A stretch of 64,000 nt of DNA from Bdellovibrio sp. (GCA_025359945.1 JANYDD010000031.1:1-64000), one strand, 5' to 3'; positions 20,675-31,200 are shown, numbered from the stretch's first letter. Notes: generated by a model from the sequence alone, not told the origin. A program made the numbers and translations.

Positions 20675-21016
20675 AGGGCCTCCGCAGAAAAAAGTGGTCG
20701 AAAGGCGGTGAAAATAAACTATTTTCTTTCAAAAGCAATGGACTTTATGGCTTTAGAGATTTTCAAGAAAAGTTTTCCAGGGCACTTCTCACCGGCACTG
20801 CACCGCTATCAGATGCCAAAGAGAGAGAGCTCATTCAATAATTTCGTTTGAAAGACCCAAATTACTGTAAAAAAATATGACACTTGAGTTCTTTTTTTCC
20901 TCGCACCTTACGATTCAACCAGACTGGGGAAATAATCTATCCTAATATTCTTTAGTTTGATACATGCCTTGGGATCGTTCGACGCCATCACTTTTCAAAA
21001 CATTTAAGAGGTCTTT
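20675..21016. other. Divergent intergenic region
   Basis: These 342 bases separate the minus-strand lipoprotein from the plus-strand barrel protein and should carry both promoters. I see no unambiguous -35/-10 pair and no hairpin. A plus-strand open frame crossing this region (20435-20851) lies mostly antisense to the lipoprotein and shows no protein features. Confidence 0.4.
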
Positions 21017-21679
21017 ATGAAACACGCTTTGAAATCGACACTTCTAGTTCTTTTTGCATCCACTTCCGCTTGGAGCGCAGAAGTTCCCACTGCGGCAACA
21101 ACCGAACCGATGGTGCGCGCGGAATTTAAGCCTAAGGAAAATAAATTTTCTCTTCGTATAGACCCCCTGATGCTCTTGTTGGGTGAGGTCAATGCCGATT
21201 TCCAAATTCGTTTGACCGATCACTTAAGCTTGGGGCCCACCGTCGGGTACATGGGAAGCGGCGACGGGGTTTACTACGGCTCGTTAGTCTCTCGACGAGT
21301 TTTCTTTAATGATAAAACTGATCGCCGGTCGATCGGCGCCAAAGCCGTTTACTATTTTAACGGTTTTAGCCGCCATTCTCCTTATGCCGGAGTTTCTGCC
21401 AAAAGCAGTCGCAGCATCGTCACCGGAGAATCTAGATCCACCCTTTTTGATCCTGGGTTGACTTCGAAAGGTGAATTTTCCGAGACTCTTGGAGCTGCAA
21501 TTGGCGGGTATCAGTGGGTTTGGCAATCTTTTGTTCTAAATGCCGGAGCCGGGTTTGGTTACTATTCTCACGCGGAAAAATTTGCGCTCAACTATTCCGA
21601 CGGGGCATTCTCCACGTACAGCATTTCTGGGCCACCTTTAAGTTTCTTGATGGATGTGGGGATGGGTTTTACTTTTTAA
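21017..21679 (+). CDS. Outer-membrane beta-barrel protein, unknown family
   Basis: The 220-residue protein has a signal peptide (MKHALKSTLLVLFASTSAWSA, about 21 residues) followed by a short Ala/Thr/Pro stretch. The rest is a string of amphipathic strands with many Gly, Tyr and Phe (ADFQIRLTDHLSLGPTVGYMG and similar), ending in an aromatic residue (MGFTF), the usual assembly signal of outer-membrane barrels. The size suggests an 8-strand barrel of the OmpW/OmpA-like type. GAGG-type ribosome sequence precedes the ATG. The stop overlaps the stop of the CpaF-like gene on the other strand. Confidence 0.75.
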   Translation: MKHALKSTLLVLFASTSAWSAEVPTAATTEPMVRAEFKPKENKFSLRIDPLMLLLGEVNADFQIRLTDHLSLGPTVGYMGSGDGVYYGSLVSRRVFFNDKTDRRSIGAKAVYYFNGFSRHSPYAGVSAKSSRSIVTGESRSTLFDPGLTSKGEFSETLGAAIGGYQWVWQSFVLNAGAGFGYYSHAEKFALNYSDGAFSTYSISGPPLSFLMDVGMGFTF

Positions 21680-22788
21680 GAAGATTTTCTTAGAGCAAAG
21701 CTTTCTTCGGTAAACGGTAGGCCGTTGTCTTTGATCTCTTCCATAAAAGACGGAAGTTGCCCGCTAGTCTCGATGTGGCCAGACAACTGGCCGTCCGCTT
21801 TTCGAATCATACGCGACATTTGAAAAATCGGTCGCACATCGTAAGTATTGTCGGGGTTAGAACCCAACACTTCCGAGATCGCCGAGATTCTTCTTGATCC
21901 ATCAGAAAAACGACTGACCTGAACAATCAGATCGATCGCTGATCCCACTTGATGGCGAAGCGCTCGCTCGCTGATCTGGCTGTCACCGCCTTGGGCAAGG
22001 GCCTCTAGACGAACGATTGCATCTTCCGCGGAATTGGCGTGAACGGTACCAAGGCACCCCTTGTGACCAGTGTTCATCGCATTAATAAGCTCAAGAGCTT
22101 CGCTGCCGCGGACCTCGCCGACGATAATTCGATCCGGTCGCAATCGCAGCGAACTTTTCAAAAGATCTCGGATGGTGACCTCGCCTTTTCCTAATTGGTC
22201 AGCCATTCGAGTTTCAAAACTAACAACGTGTTCGTACTTGATATTTAATTCCGAAGAATCTTCGATGACGATCACGCGCTGACCTTTTGGAATTCGCGAG
22301 CAAAGCAGCGACAACAAGGTGGTCTTGCCCGACCCTGTTCCCCCGCTGACTAAAATATTTTTTCCTAAAAACATGCAAGCATCTAAAAACTGAGCCCCCT
22401 GGGGCGTCAAAGATCCAAGCTTCACATAGTCCTTTAATGAAATTGAGCTTTGAGTAAATTTTCGAATGCTGACCGTAGTGCCGTTCCGCGCGCACGGTGG
22501 GATCACCACCGCGATCCTAGAACCATCGGGCAATCGCGCGTCCAAGCGGGGTTCTTCGGTGCTTATTCGACGACCCACACTTTGAGCAATGTTATTCACA
22601 GCCGCTTTCAGCGCATCTTCATCAGTAAAGGCAGCGGTGGTTTTGGTGAGCTTTCCTTTTTGCTCAACAAAAATATCTTTTGGGCCGTTGATCAAAATTT
22701 CAGTCACCGAGGGGTCTTCAAGAAAAACTAAAATGGGCGACAAAAAACTGCGGATGGCGGACTTGGCGGCGCTATCATCCTGAGCCAT
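21676..22788 (-). CDS. CpaF/TadA-family secretion ATPase (orphan)
   Basis: The 370-residue ATPase has the N-terminal domain typical of CpaF (PSVTEILINGP, RLDARLPDGSR). It has Walker A GGTGSGKTT at 149-157, the Asp box RPDRIIVGEVRG, and TGHKGCLGTVHANS with the His box, followed by a Walker-B-like acidic region. CpaF/TadA ATPases drive Tad pilus assembly or related secretion. No TadB, TadC, pilin, secretin or prepilin peptidase gene is visible in this window. Two small genes directly upstream (3-base gap, then an overlap) form its only operon. Confidence 0.88.
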   Translation of the reverse strand: MAQDDSAAKSAIRSFLSPILVFLEDPSVTEILINGPKDIFVEQKGKLTKTTAAFTDEDALKAAVNNIAQSVGRRISTEEPRLDARLPDGSRIAVVIPPCARNGTTVSIRKFTQSSISLKDYVKLGSLTPQGAQFLDACMFLGKNILVSGGTGSGKTTLLSLLCSRIPKGQRVIVIEDSSELNIKYEHVVSFETRMADQLGKGEVTIRDLLKSSLRLRPDRIIVGEVRGSEALELINAMNTGHKGCLGTVHANSAEDAIVRLEALAQGGDSQISERALRHQVGSAIDLIVQVSRFSDGSRRISAISEVLGSNPDNTYDVRPIFQMSRMIRKADGQLSGHIETSGQLPSFMEEIKDNGLPFTEESFALRKSS

Positions 22789-22791
22789 GGA

Positions 22792-23304
22792 TTATTTCTC
22801 CGACGGCGATGACGCTGCCGAGCGAAGCTCTGGCCCTTGAGATTCGCCAGTAACAATAAATTCGCCCTTAAAATTATTTTCTGGCGAAATAAATGAGTAA
22901 ATGCCCTCGCGCTGAGGCCGAAGAATAAAGTTTTTAAGTTCGCCGTAATAGGTCGAGTGATTTTCCGAAAATGAGTCTAGAACAAAGCTAATGTTTTTTT
23001 CTTTGGTGTTTAAATTCACGACATGAATTTTATAGCTTTTTCCTTTTTGCATGCTGATGCGATTGGGAATAAAGCCGGTCTCGGTGTTTATAATAATAAT
23101 TGTTTTCTCAGGCTCTAGTTGCCCTGCAATTTCAGTAAAATTTAAAGACGATGATTCTTTGGGCTTTAATTCGTTGGGCGTTTTCGTTTTAACCAACTGC
23201 TTCATCTCGGGTTGACGTCGAGTCAAATCAAGCTCCCACGCATGAACCGTGACTTGAATGCAGGAAAAAATAATAAATAAAAAAAATTTAGTGAAGTGTT
23301 TCAC
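22792..23304 (-). CDS. Exported cupredoxin-like domain protein
   Basis: I start this at GTG 23304, which gives a signal peptide (KHFTKFFLFIIFSCIQVTVHA); the longer frame to 23361 would put 19 non-signal residues in front. The mature part has a cupredoxin-like strand pattern (TGFIPNRISMQKGKSYKIHVVN, then FILRPQREGIYSFI and GEFIV), as in periplasmic Cupredoxin_1 proteins. The expected copper ligands (a Cys and two His near the C-terminal end) are not evident, so metal binding is doubtful. The C-terminal tail is Ser-rich. It lies three bases from the CpaF-like ATPase and overlaps the gene before it. Confidence 0.65.
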   Translation of the reverse strand: MKHFTKFFLFIIFSCIQVTVHAWELDLTRRQPEMKQLVKTKTPNELKPKESSSLNFTEIAGQLEPEKTIIIINTETGFIPNRISMQKGKSYKIHVVNLNTKEKNISFVLDSFSENHSTYYGELKNFILRPQREGIYSFISPENNFKGEFIVTGESQGPELRSAASSPSEK

Positions 23305-23566
23305 GATCGGTAAACTCAGCCAGTTCACGAGCCACCTCCATTGCCAATAAGTAGACGACATTTTGATCCATTTTCGACAGCGTCATCACCATCAAATCAC
23401 GATCACCCCGACACGAATTAATTTCGCGAATCACACATTCCATCTGAAACGGATTTTTTTTCACCTGTTCGTGCAGAACATGCCAATCCATTTTTAACAT
23501 CGGGTCGACAGCCCCAACCTCGTAAAGTGCATCGAACACAGATTGCAAATCGCCTTGTAGTAACAT
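23288..23566 (-). CDS. Small conserved-looking hypothetical protein
   Basis: A 92-residue acidic protein, all-helical in appearance, with a single Cys pair (MECVIREINSCRGD) and many Met and Val residues. It has no signal peptide or membrane span. It is the first gene of the three-gene run that ends with the CpaF-like ATPase, and overlaps the cupredoxin-like gene by 17 bases. I do not recognise the family. Confidence 0.6.
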   Translation of the reverse strand: MLLQGDLQSVFDALYEVGAVDPMLKMDWHVLHEQVKKNPFQMECVIREINSCRGDRDLMVMTLSKMDQNVVYLLAMEVARELAEFTDRETLH

Positions 23567-23703
23567 CGAAGCCTCCCCTCCAAAATCCTTTTGGAATCAC
23601 AATTCCTTTCGGAGAGATTGCGCGCGGACTTGAGTCAAAATGAATCAAACTGGACGAAGATACGGGGGCCGGCGTATCTTCAGCTACATTTTTTTTCGCC
23701 CCT

Positions 23704-24441
23704 TTAGTTGCTAGCCACTCCTGCTTGCGACACTAAGTACGAGTACAAGTCGCGGTATTCCTTCATCACTCGTGTGGCATAAAGCCTAGGGGTTTGAGCT
23801 TTCTTGTACAGTCGGTTCACATTGGTTGGGCCCATATTGTAGGCTGAAACATATTTGGTGGCATGGCCCGAAAATTTTTCGCGCAAGTAGCTGATGTAAC
23901 GCACTCCTAATTTGATATTGTAAACGGGGTTTCGAAGGGTCTTTGGACCTTGGTACAAATAACCCCCTTTGCCGGCAATATAGCGGGCGGTTTCGGGCAT
24001 CAGCTGCATCAGACCAATTTCGCCCTTTGATCCTTTGGCGTTGGGGTTAAAGCGACTTTCAGTTTTGATGATCGAGAACACAAAAGCGGGATCCATTTCA
24101 TATTTTTGTGATTCTTTAAGAATGGTTTGGGTGATCATTTGAGCTCGGTTGCGATACTGGGCCGGAAGCTCGTTTTGCACGGCTTTAAATAACAAGTCTT
24201 GGTAGTTTTTTAGCTTCAGCGTTTCCTCAACCTGTGATTTTTTATATTTTGATCCCAAAAGTTCGGTCGCGTGTGAGCGTCGGATTTCGGTCGAGACTTT
24301 CTTAAATTTAAGTTCGGTCAAATGCCCGAAAACATCCTGTGTGGGCTTCATATTTTGGAAAATGATGAACGTGGGCAGTAATGCGATCATCCCTGTCACG
24401 GCTTGAATGAAACCTCTTGAAATTACAATTGAACTTTTCAT
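23704..24441 (-). CDS. Lytic transglycosylase, SLT domain
   Basis: The 245-residue protein has an N-terminal hydrophobic segment (about 8-28) acting as signal or anchor and a helical spacer. An SLT domain follows from about residue 110: IIKTESRFNPNA with the catalytic Glu at 128, then GEIGLMQLMPETA, NIKLGVRYI and VSAYNMGPTNV. It cleaves the glycan strand of peptidoglycan to leave 1,6-anhydro ends. The lipobox of MltC-like enzymes is absent. It stands alone, 137 bases upstream of the small-protein operon in the same direction. Confidence 0.92.
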   Translation of the reverse strand: MKSSIVISRGFIQAVTGMIALLPTFIIFQNMKPTQDVFGHLTELKFKKVSTEIRRSHATELLGSKYKKSQVEETLKLKNYQDLLFKAVQNELPAQYRNRAQMITQTILKESQKYEMDPAFVFSIIKTESRFNPNAKGSKGEIGLMQLMPETARYIAGKGGYLYQGPKTLRNPVYNIKLGVRYISYLREKFSGHATKYVSAYNMGPTNVNRLYKKAQTPRLYATRVMKEYRDLYSYLVSQAGVASN

Positions 24442-24714
24442 GGCACAGACCCCTTTTTAAATAACGTTTCAATTGTTAAGACTTCAAATATCGGGCCTCT
24501 CAAAATGAGAATTCGAGCCTCTTTTATCATAATGAAACGCGCCAATTGCATTAGATCGGCGCAAAACGAGACAGCCATTTTTTGTTCGACACGGGTTCAT
24601 AGCAGGTTATTGGCAGAAGAAAAAACATTTCATTCTGAGACTCTTTTTAAAGGCGAAGGCAGCCATTGGAAATCGTACATTGTTCTAATAGGGAACAAAT
24701 GATAGGTTGCTTTG
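24442..24714. other. Divergent intergenic region
   Basis: About 270 bases between the transglycosylase and the CPBP gene. It should contain both promoters; I see no clear box pair and no conserved RNA fold. Confidence 0.35.
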
Positions 24715-25614
24715 ATGCTTTCGAATTCTTTTGCGGATTTTGTTCCGTATCTATTTCTGACAATTGCGGTCTTTTTAATCCTGCTGGCACCGCAATTCGC
24801 AAAGCTTATGAAAGCCAGCCGATTTTGTGCATTCCTTGCAATAGCTGCGACCTTGTGGAATCTGCAGATGAACCCTTTGGGCATGGTTTGGTTAGCGATC
24901 GCCATTGCTGTCCTTCTGCTATGCCAGAGCCCAAGTTTTTCAAAGGCTTTAAGAATTGGTCTGATGTTTTGCTTTCTTTTTTTCGCGTTTGAATTGGGCG
25001 CGCATTTGGTTCCTGCATTTCATCGATTGACCATTTTTGATCAGATAAAATTCTCGGAACGCTCCTCGCCTTTTTCCATGGAATTTTGTTTGGATCAAAT
25101 TCTGGTGGGCTTAGTCATCTGGTATTTTTATCTACCCCTGCGCGAGAAAGCCTTTGCCGCCAATACATCGATAGCCAAATCTTTTACGATCACCGGCCAA
25201 AACCTTTTGATACTGTCAGGACTGTTGATCTCTGCCGGACTATTATCCGGGTATATCGCATGGGATCCCAAGTGGCCGCAGGGTTTAGGCCTGTGGTCGC
25301 TAAATAATTTCTTCTTTGTTTGCTTTGCCGAGGAAGCTTTTTTCCGTGGCTTGCTGATGAATTTTTTAAAAAATCTCTTCGGTGAGAGCGCTTCGAAATC
25401 GGCGCTTTGGTTTGCACTTTTAGTGTCTTCTTTGCTATTCGGAGTCGCCCATTGGGCTGGGGGCACCACCTATATGGGTTTAGCTACCGTGGCTGGTTTA
25501 TTCTATGGATGGACTTATTTGCGAACCGGTGATCTGCGATTTTCAATGTTGATTCATTTTAGTTTAAATTTAATCCATTTGCTTTTTTTCACCTATCCAT
25601 CGATTCAGCTTTAG
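24715..25614 (+). CDS. CPBP-family intramembrane glutamic protease (CAAX-like)
   Basis: The 299-residue protein has about eight hydrophobic helices. The catalytic signature EExxxR appears as AEEAFFRG near residue 207, followed by the second motif FGVAHW (about 245) and a later His in LIHFSLNLIH, which together make up the Abi/CPBP active site. Members cleave prenylated or other membrane proteins, or serve in bacteriocin self-immunity. I use ATG 24715 because the TTG at 24712 adds only one residue. The next gene follows after eleven bases. Confidence 0.87.
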   Translation: MLSNSFADFVPYLFLTIAVFLILLAPQFAKLMKASRFCAFLAIAATLWNLQMNPLGMVWLAIAIAVLLLCQSPSFSKALRIGLMFCFLFFAFELGAHLVPAFHRLTIFDQIKFSERSSPFSMEFCLDQILVGLVIWYFYLPLREKAFAANTSIAKSFTITGQNLLILSGLLISAGLLSGYIAWDPKWPQGLGLWSLNNFFFVCFAEEAFFRGLLMNFLKNLFGESASKSALWFALLVSSLLFGVAHWAGGTTYMGLATVAGLFYGWTYLRTGDLRFSMLIHFSLNLIHLLFFTYPSIQL

Positions 25615-25625
25615 GAGGTTCTTTC

Positions 25626-26384
25626 GTGTTTGTTATTCTTTTAATTTCTTTTTTATTGATCGCAGCTTTAGGTCTTCTTCTTAAAAAAAGATTTTTAAGT
25701 TTTACGTTTTTATTTTTAACTTTGATCTGGATTTTTGCCGTGGGCTGCGGATTTGTGCCATCACTTTTAGTAGATCAATTGCAAACCCATTCGCCCTTGC
25801 AAAAACCATTATGGAAAGATCGCAATGCCATTGTGGTTTTGGGCCTAGGAACTGTTCGATGGCCAGATACAAATTCTTTTCGAAGCCACGCTTTTGGATA
25901 TTCGCGATTATTTGAAGGCGCCAGACTCTACTTCGACTGCAAAAACAATAATAAAAATTGCGCGCTAGTTCTGACGGGTGGAGACCCCATAAAAATGGGC
26001 CAAGCTGAAAGCCAAGTCGCCGCCGCAGAATTAAAAAATCTAGGCGTTTTACAATCTGATCTTTTGATCGAATCCAAAAGCAACAACACATTTCAAAACG
26101 CCCAATTCACCAGCGAAATTTTAAACACAAAAGATTTCGAACAAGTTCTATTGGTAACCTCGGGAACACATATGATCCGCGCCCAATTGTATTTTTCGCA
26201 CTTTGGAATTTCATCGTTCGCGGCCCCAGCGGACCACATCATCCCAGAGTATTCGCTAACACCAAAAGCCTTGAACTTTGCTGTGGCAGACTTAGCGTGG
26301 CGCGAAATCATGGGTTTAGCCAGGTACTGGATCTATCAAAAACTAGGCTGGAACGCGACCTCGACAAAGTCTCGAGGGTTGTAA
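25626..26384 (+). CDS. YdcF/ElyC/SanA-family (DUF218) membrane protein
   Basis: A GTG start preceded by AGGAGG gives 252 residues. Two N-terminal hydrophobic helices (about 3-20 and 28-48) are followed by the DUF218 domain: NAIVVLGLGTVRW, LVLTGGDP, IESKSNNTFQNA and VTSGTHMIRA are the family motifs. Homologues act in the periplasm on envelope precursors or murein. The distance of only eleven bases to the CPBP protease suggests one transcript. Confidence 0.87.
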   Translation: MFVILLISFLLIAALGLLLKKRFLSFTFLFLTLIWIFAVGCGFVPSLLVDQLQTHSPLQKPLWKDRNAIVVLGLGTVRWPDTNSFRSHAFGYSRLFEGARLYFDCKNNNKNCALVLTGGDPIKMGQAESQVAAAELKNLGVLQSDLLIESKSNNTFQNAQFTSEILNTKDFEQVLLVTSGTHMIRAQLYFSHFGISSFAAPADHIIPEYSLTPKALNFAVADLAWREIMGLARYWIYQKLGWNATSTKSRGL

Positions 26385-26500
26385 CTCAATCTACTGCCCG
26401 TCCTCAAGAAAACCTTTCGTAGACAAAACGCTGGCACTAAAAAAAGTGTATACACCCAATGTGGAAAGAACTTCTTTACCCACCAAACAATTTGAATTGT

Positions 26501-27136
26501 TCAATGAGAAGGACCTGGCGATATCCCGGCAGGTTCAGCGGCGAGCTCTGGAGCGGCGGTAGGATTTTCGGTCAGAATTTGTGCGGCTAGGGTTTTAAGA
26601 TCTGGGGTTTCTTGCATCATGTGCATCGTGCGTTCGCGTTTTAATTCTTCTGAGAGTAAAATTTTCGAGTTTTTGATTTTTTCGAAAATCGATTTTTCGA
26701 AACCGGACTGCACCTGGGGATGAAGCTCGGCCATTAGATTTTGCAGAAACACATAGTAGGAGTTCTGGACTTTGGGCTGGAAATTTTTGGGGTTACTAAG
26801 GGCCCCGATGGATTCTTGAGTCAACGAACTGATCGAACGCTCCCAGGCCTTCATTTTTTGGAGTTCGTTTTTAACTGGCGGCAGGACCCTTGAAATCAAG
26901 CCATCGGTATCGGGTCGACATAAAATGGTCTGCAGAGCTTCTTTTAAGGGCACGAAACGATCACCCCGGGCCTTTTTGGCTTCGATCATTTTTTCGTCGA
27001 CGATTTTATTCATCGCCGCCAGATCTTTGCTGGCTAAAGTATTTGAGGTGTACAAAAGTCCAGCCTTCGAAAAAAGTCCAAAGCCCAGCAGCAGAATGAA
27101 AAAAGTGAATCTAGAAAAGTGGTTTGTTGAAATCAT
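26501..27136 (-). CDS. Secreted hypothetical protein
   Basis: Starting at ATG 27136 gives a 211-residue protein with a clear signal peptide (STNHFSRFTFFILLLGFGLFSKAG). The longer ATG at 27172 would place 12 polar residues in front and is less likely. The mature part is helical with many Lys and Glu, and the tail is Ala/Pro/Glu-rich (AAPELAAEPAGISPG). I recognise no domain. It is transcribed divergently from the DsbA-like gene. Confidence 0.6.
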   Translation of the reverse strand: MISTNHFSRFTFFILLLGFGLFSKAGLLYTSNTLASKDLAAMNKIVDEKMIEAKKARGDRFVPLKEALQTILCRPDTDGLISRVLPPVKNELQKMKAWERSISSLTQESIGALSNPKNFQPKVQNSYYVFLQNLMAELHPQVQSGFEKSIFEKIKNSKILLSEELKRERTMHMMQETPDLKTLAAQILTENPTAAPELAAEPAGISPGPSH

Positions 27137-27267
27137 ATAGAAATTAGAAAGGGCCTTAGGTCCGAAGTCCAATCAATTTTATGAGGCATGTCATTTAAGG
27201 AAGAGATGATTTATTAATCCCAACCTTTATGAGATCTTAAATCAACATTTTCACTTCGGAGGTTTTT

Positions 27268-28062
27268 TTGAAAAATTCTTTTCTGTCGGTGTCTACCGGA
27301 CTAATTGCGCTAGGTTTTCTGTTCGCTGGTTGCACGCCAAGCTCCAAGCAACTTAAAGAGGCCATTGAAAAAGATCCTACGATCGTTTTTTCTGCCATTG
27401 AAAAAGATCCCGAAGGTTTTTTCAAGGTCGTAATGCAAGCTCAAAAGCAAGCGCAAGAAGGCGGTGCCCAAAAGCAAGCTCAGGAAGAACAAAAAAAGCG
27501 TGATGAAGAATTTAATAATCCTTTAAAGCCAGAAATCGAAGCCAATCGCGCTGTTAAGGGCAATAAAGACGCGCCTATTACTGTTGTTGAATACTCGGAT
27601 TTTGAATGTCCCTTCTGTAAACGTGGCGCTGAAAACGTTAAAAAAGTTTTAGACATGTATCCAAATCAAATTCGATTTGTATATAAACATTTGCCGCTGG
27701 ATTTCCATCCTAAAGCAATGCCTGCTGCCAAATATTTTGAAGCCGTGGTTCGACAAAGCCATGAAAAGGCATACAAGTTTCATGACTATGTTTTTGAAAA
27801 TCAAGAAGCTTTGAAAAAAGATGGCGAGAAATTCTTAAAAGACGCTGCCAAAAAAGTCGGCGCTAACTTAAGCCAACTGGATAAAGATCTTAAAGACCCT
27901 AAGTTAATGGACCGGATTACTGCAGATATGGAAGAAGCCAAAAAATTTAACTTCTCAGGTACTCCTGGTTATTTAGTTAACGGAGTCTCCATCCGCGGTG
28001 CCTTCCCACCTGAAGAATTCAAAGTGATTATCGATCGACATCTGGCGAACGTAAAAAAGTAA
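27268..28062 (+). CDS. DsbA-like thioredoxin-fold lipoprotein
   Basis: TTG start five bases after GGAGG (27258-27262). The signal peptide ends in a lipobox with Cys22 (FLFAGC), so the protein is lipid-anchored. A Gln/Lys/Glu-rich spacer (about 55-85) leads to the thioredoxin fold with VVEYSDFECPFCKRG: the CPFC centre is Cys114-Cys117 and the cis-Pro loop is GTPGYLVNG. It should make or shuffle disulfides of envelope proteins. The domain resembles the DsbA/DsbG-like Thioredoxin_4 group. A strong terminator follows. Confidence 0.92.
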   Translation: MKNSFLSVSTGLIALGFLFAGCTPSSKQLKEAIEKDPTIVFSAIEKDPEGFFKVVMQAQKQAQEGGAQKQAQEEQKKRDEEFNNPLKPEIEANRAVKGNKDAPITVVEYSDFECPFCKRGAENVKKVLDMYPNQIRFVYKHLPLDFHPKAMPAAKYFEAVVRQSHEKAYKFHDYVFENQEALKKDGEKFLKDAAKKVGANLSQLDKDLKDPKLMDRITADMEEAKKFNFSGTPGYLVNGVSIRGAFPPEEFKVIIDRHLANVKK

Positions 28063-28096
28063 TTTACAGATCGGAAATCCGCTCTGTAAGCCCAAA

Positions 28097-28127
28097 AAAC
28101 CCGCAAAACTTCTTTGCGGGTTTTTTT
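28097..28127 (+). terminator. Rho-independent terminator of the DsbA-like gene
   Basis: An 11-bp stem (28097-28107 with 28113-28123, core ACCCGCAAA) closes a 5-base loop and is followed by a run of seven T. It lies 35 bases after the stop codon. Confidence 0.92.
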
Positions 28128-28222
28128 ATCTTATTTGAAACTCATCCAGCACTAGCAATGGCAAGCATTTGGTGTTACAATGCTCCTCTTTCCGATTAAC
28201 TGCCGCCAGACCATTGGATGCT

Positions 28223-31200
28223 ATGAACCTGTTTCGATACAAGTATCTCTTTCCACAAATCATCATTAACCGTGGTCAAGATTACTTCGACCAAGGCTTG
28301 GTCAAAATCACCGGGGACAACGAACAATTTTCTAGTATAGAAGTTCGCGGCGATCAAAAATACAAAGTGATCGTCACCAAAAAATTCACCCGCCGAGAAG
28401 ACAGCCTAAAATGCAGCTGCCCTTACTTTACCAATGGTTCATTCTGTAAACATATTTGGGCCGGTCTGCTTGAACTAGAAAGATTTGAATCACAACCTTT
28501 CCGAGAACCTATCGTCGCCACACCCTCTGAAATGACCCCTGTCACCAAAAAGACTGCCGCCACTAAAATTGCAGAGAAGCCAGTCACCGGTTGGCGAAAA
28601 ATTTTTCAGACGGCGCTGAAACCCGCGTTGCCAGCAGAAACGCACTTGCCCATTTTAAAAAGCACCAAAAAATATGAATTGCGTGTGGCACTTGATCTGG
28701 ACGATTCAGAAGTCACGCAAAATTTTGTCTTTGGTTTGTTTCGTAAAGACCCTCTTAAGCCGCATTTGGGTTTCCGGCCATTTGCTTTTAAACTGGACGA
28801 TCTTGAAGACTTTCATCTGCCTGAAGATCAAGAAATTCTAAAAACTCTTTTTGGTACTTCATTAGCTTTCGAGAATTCTTATTTCTCGCATCAAAGTACG
28901 ACGTCGAAGTTAAAGCTCTTGCCTAAAAATCTGTATCCTTTTTTGGATTTATTAACGCAAAAGAAAAAGCTTTTTTCGGTAGCGACCAATGAATCCCCCA
29001 CGATTGTCGACGGCGTGGAATTTAAGCCTTTAAATTTGGCGGATAAAAAATATGAATTTAATTTGGTTTTAGAAGAATTTGAATCGCATTCCTTAGTTAA
29101 AGCCGCCTTGAAGGCTGAAGACGCAGAAATTTTATTTCTTCAACCGGGCGATAGGTTAATTCAAGACTGTTTGATTCGCCAACAGCATCTCTATTTCACC
29201 AACTTAAGTACTTATCCTCAGTGGTTGAATGCTTTTGGAAAAAGATTTTTGACCGATATCCCTAAAGAAGAACTTCCTGAATTTTTGTCATTGGCCTTGA
29301 ATCAAGCATCGGCGCCCGACCTTGTACTGCCGGAATCAATGAAGTTTAAAACATTAAGCGATGTACAGCCAAAACCTTTGCTAAAACTGAAAAGTGATCT
29401 TCAAAACCAGTCGTATGAAGTTTACTTGGATTTTCTTTATGGCGACACCACGTTTTCCTCCGATTGGTCGGCACCAGCAAAGAAAAAGTATCATTACCAG
29501 CTGGACACTAAAACCAGGGTAGAAAGAAATTTGAACTTCGAGGCCGAGAAAATCAAATTGGTTCAAAGCTTTCCGCTTTCAACGCAAAAAAACGGATACG
29601 CCATTCGCAGAGATTGCTACGGCTTTATTAAAAAGCGACTGCTTAAAGAATTTTTAGTGGTTTTTTCAGGTGTGGGTTTTGAAATTTTCTTAGAGGGAAA
29701 TTCCTTGCAGTCCGCGACTAGTTATCACTTCGATATGAAATCAAAAAGTGATTGGTTTGAATTAAGTCTGGATCTAGAATTCGGAAAATTTAAAATTTCT
29801 TATCCGCAGCTCTTAGAAAACTTGCGAAAGAATGACCCCTTGATTCGCCTGGGGCAAAATGAAATCGGCTTGATTCCCGATGATTGGTTTACCAAATTCA
29901 GCCATTTAGAAAATTTTTATTCCAATAAAAAAATGACTTTGACTCCGGTGCAGGCGCTGTTTTTTTACGCAAGCCTTGACCCCAAAGAGAATATTTTAAC
30001 CGATTCGCAGTTTGAAAAAATAAAAGATTTTATCCAAAAATTAAATAATTTAAAAGAGGCTGAACCCACCCCACACTTTAAGGGCACTCTTCGGCAGTAT
30101 CAAAATAAAGGCTTGGCCTGGTTAGAACATTTAGTTGATTTTCAATTCGGTGGGATTCTGGCCGACGAAATGGGTCTAGGAAAAACAATTCAGATTTTGT
30201 CGCTTTTAGATAAGCGCCGCAAATCGACCAGTCTGATTGTGGCGCCAAAAACATTGATCTTTAATTGGATCAAAGAAGTTCAAAAATTTACACCGCATTT
30301 GACTGTATTGAATTTTACAGGGCAAGAACGTGTGAAATACAAGGACGATTTTAATAAATTTGATGTGGTTTTGACTACATATCAAACGTTGTTGCGCGAG
30401 ATCGAGTTTTTTAACAAAAAAGAATTTCAGTTTTTTATTATGGATGAAGCCCATAATATTAAAAATCGAAAATCTCAGATCCACAAGGCTTGCGAATTAA
30501 TTCACGCTGAAAATAAATTGGCGCTGACCGGAACGCCCGTCGAGAATTCTCTATCTGATTTATTTTCGATTTTAAGCACTGTAAATCCAGGCTTAGTGTC
30601 GAATGAATTGACTGAAAACTGGCAGAATCAAAAAGATCCAGAGCAACTTAAAAAATTATCAAAAGCTTTGCAGCCCTTTTTGCTTCGCCGAACTAAATCC
30701 GAAGTGATCAAAGATCTTCCAGAAAAATCGGTCGAAGTCCTTTACAGCGAGCTTAATTCCGACGAGCAAAAAAAATATTCCGAGCTGAAGGCCTTTTATT
30801 GGTCGCAATTGTCGAAGAAATTTTCTGAAAAAGGCTTTGATCGCTCGAAGATTGAAATTTTAGAAGCTTTATTACGACTGCGGCAGGCGTCCTGTCATTT
30901 GGGTCTTTTGGATGAAAGCCATGTGAATAAACCCAGCTCGAAGTTTGAGATGCTTTTAGAACAACTGGATATTATTTTTCAAGAGGGCCACAAGGCCTTG
31001 GTGTTCTCGCAATTCACTAGCCTACTAGCACTCTTCCGACGCGCTTTAGATCACCGAAAGATTAAATACGCCTACCTTGACGGCAAAACCAAAAACCGCG
31101 AGGCGCCCGTCGAGGAATTTCAGACCGATCCCAAAACACAGCTTTTCTTGATCAGCTTAAAGGCCGGTGGAACGGGATTAAATTTGACCGAGGCCGACTA

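Noticed and set aside
20435-20851. 138-codon plus-strand open frame
   Set aside because: Mostly antisense to the lipoprotein gene, whose signal peptide and lipobox are clear.
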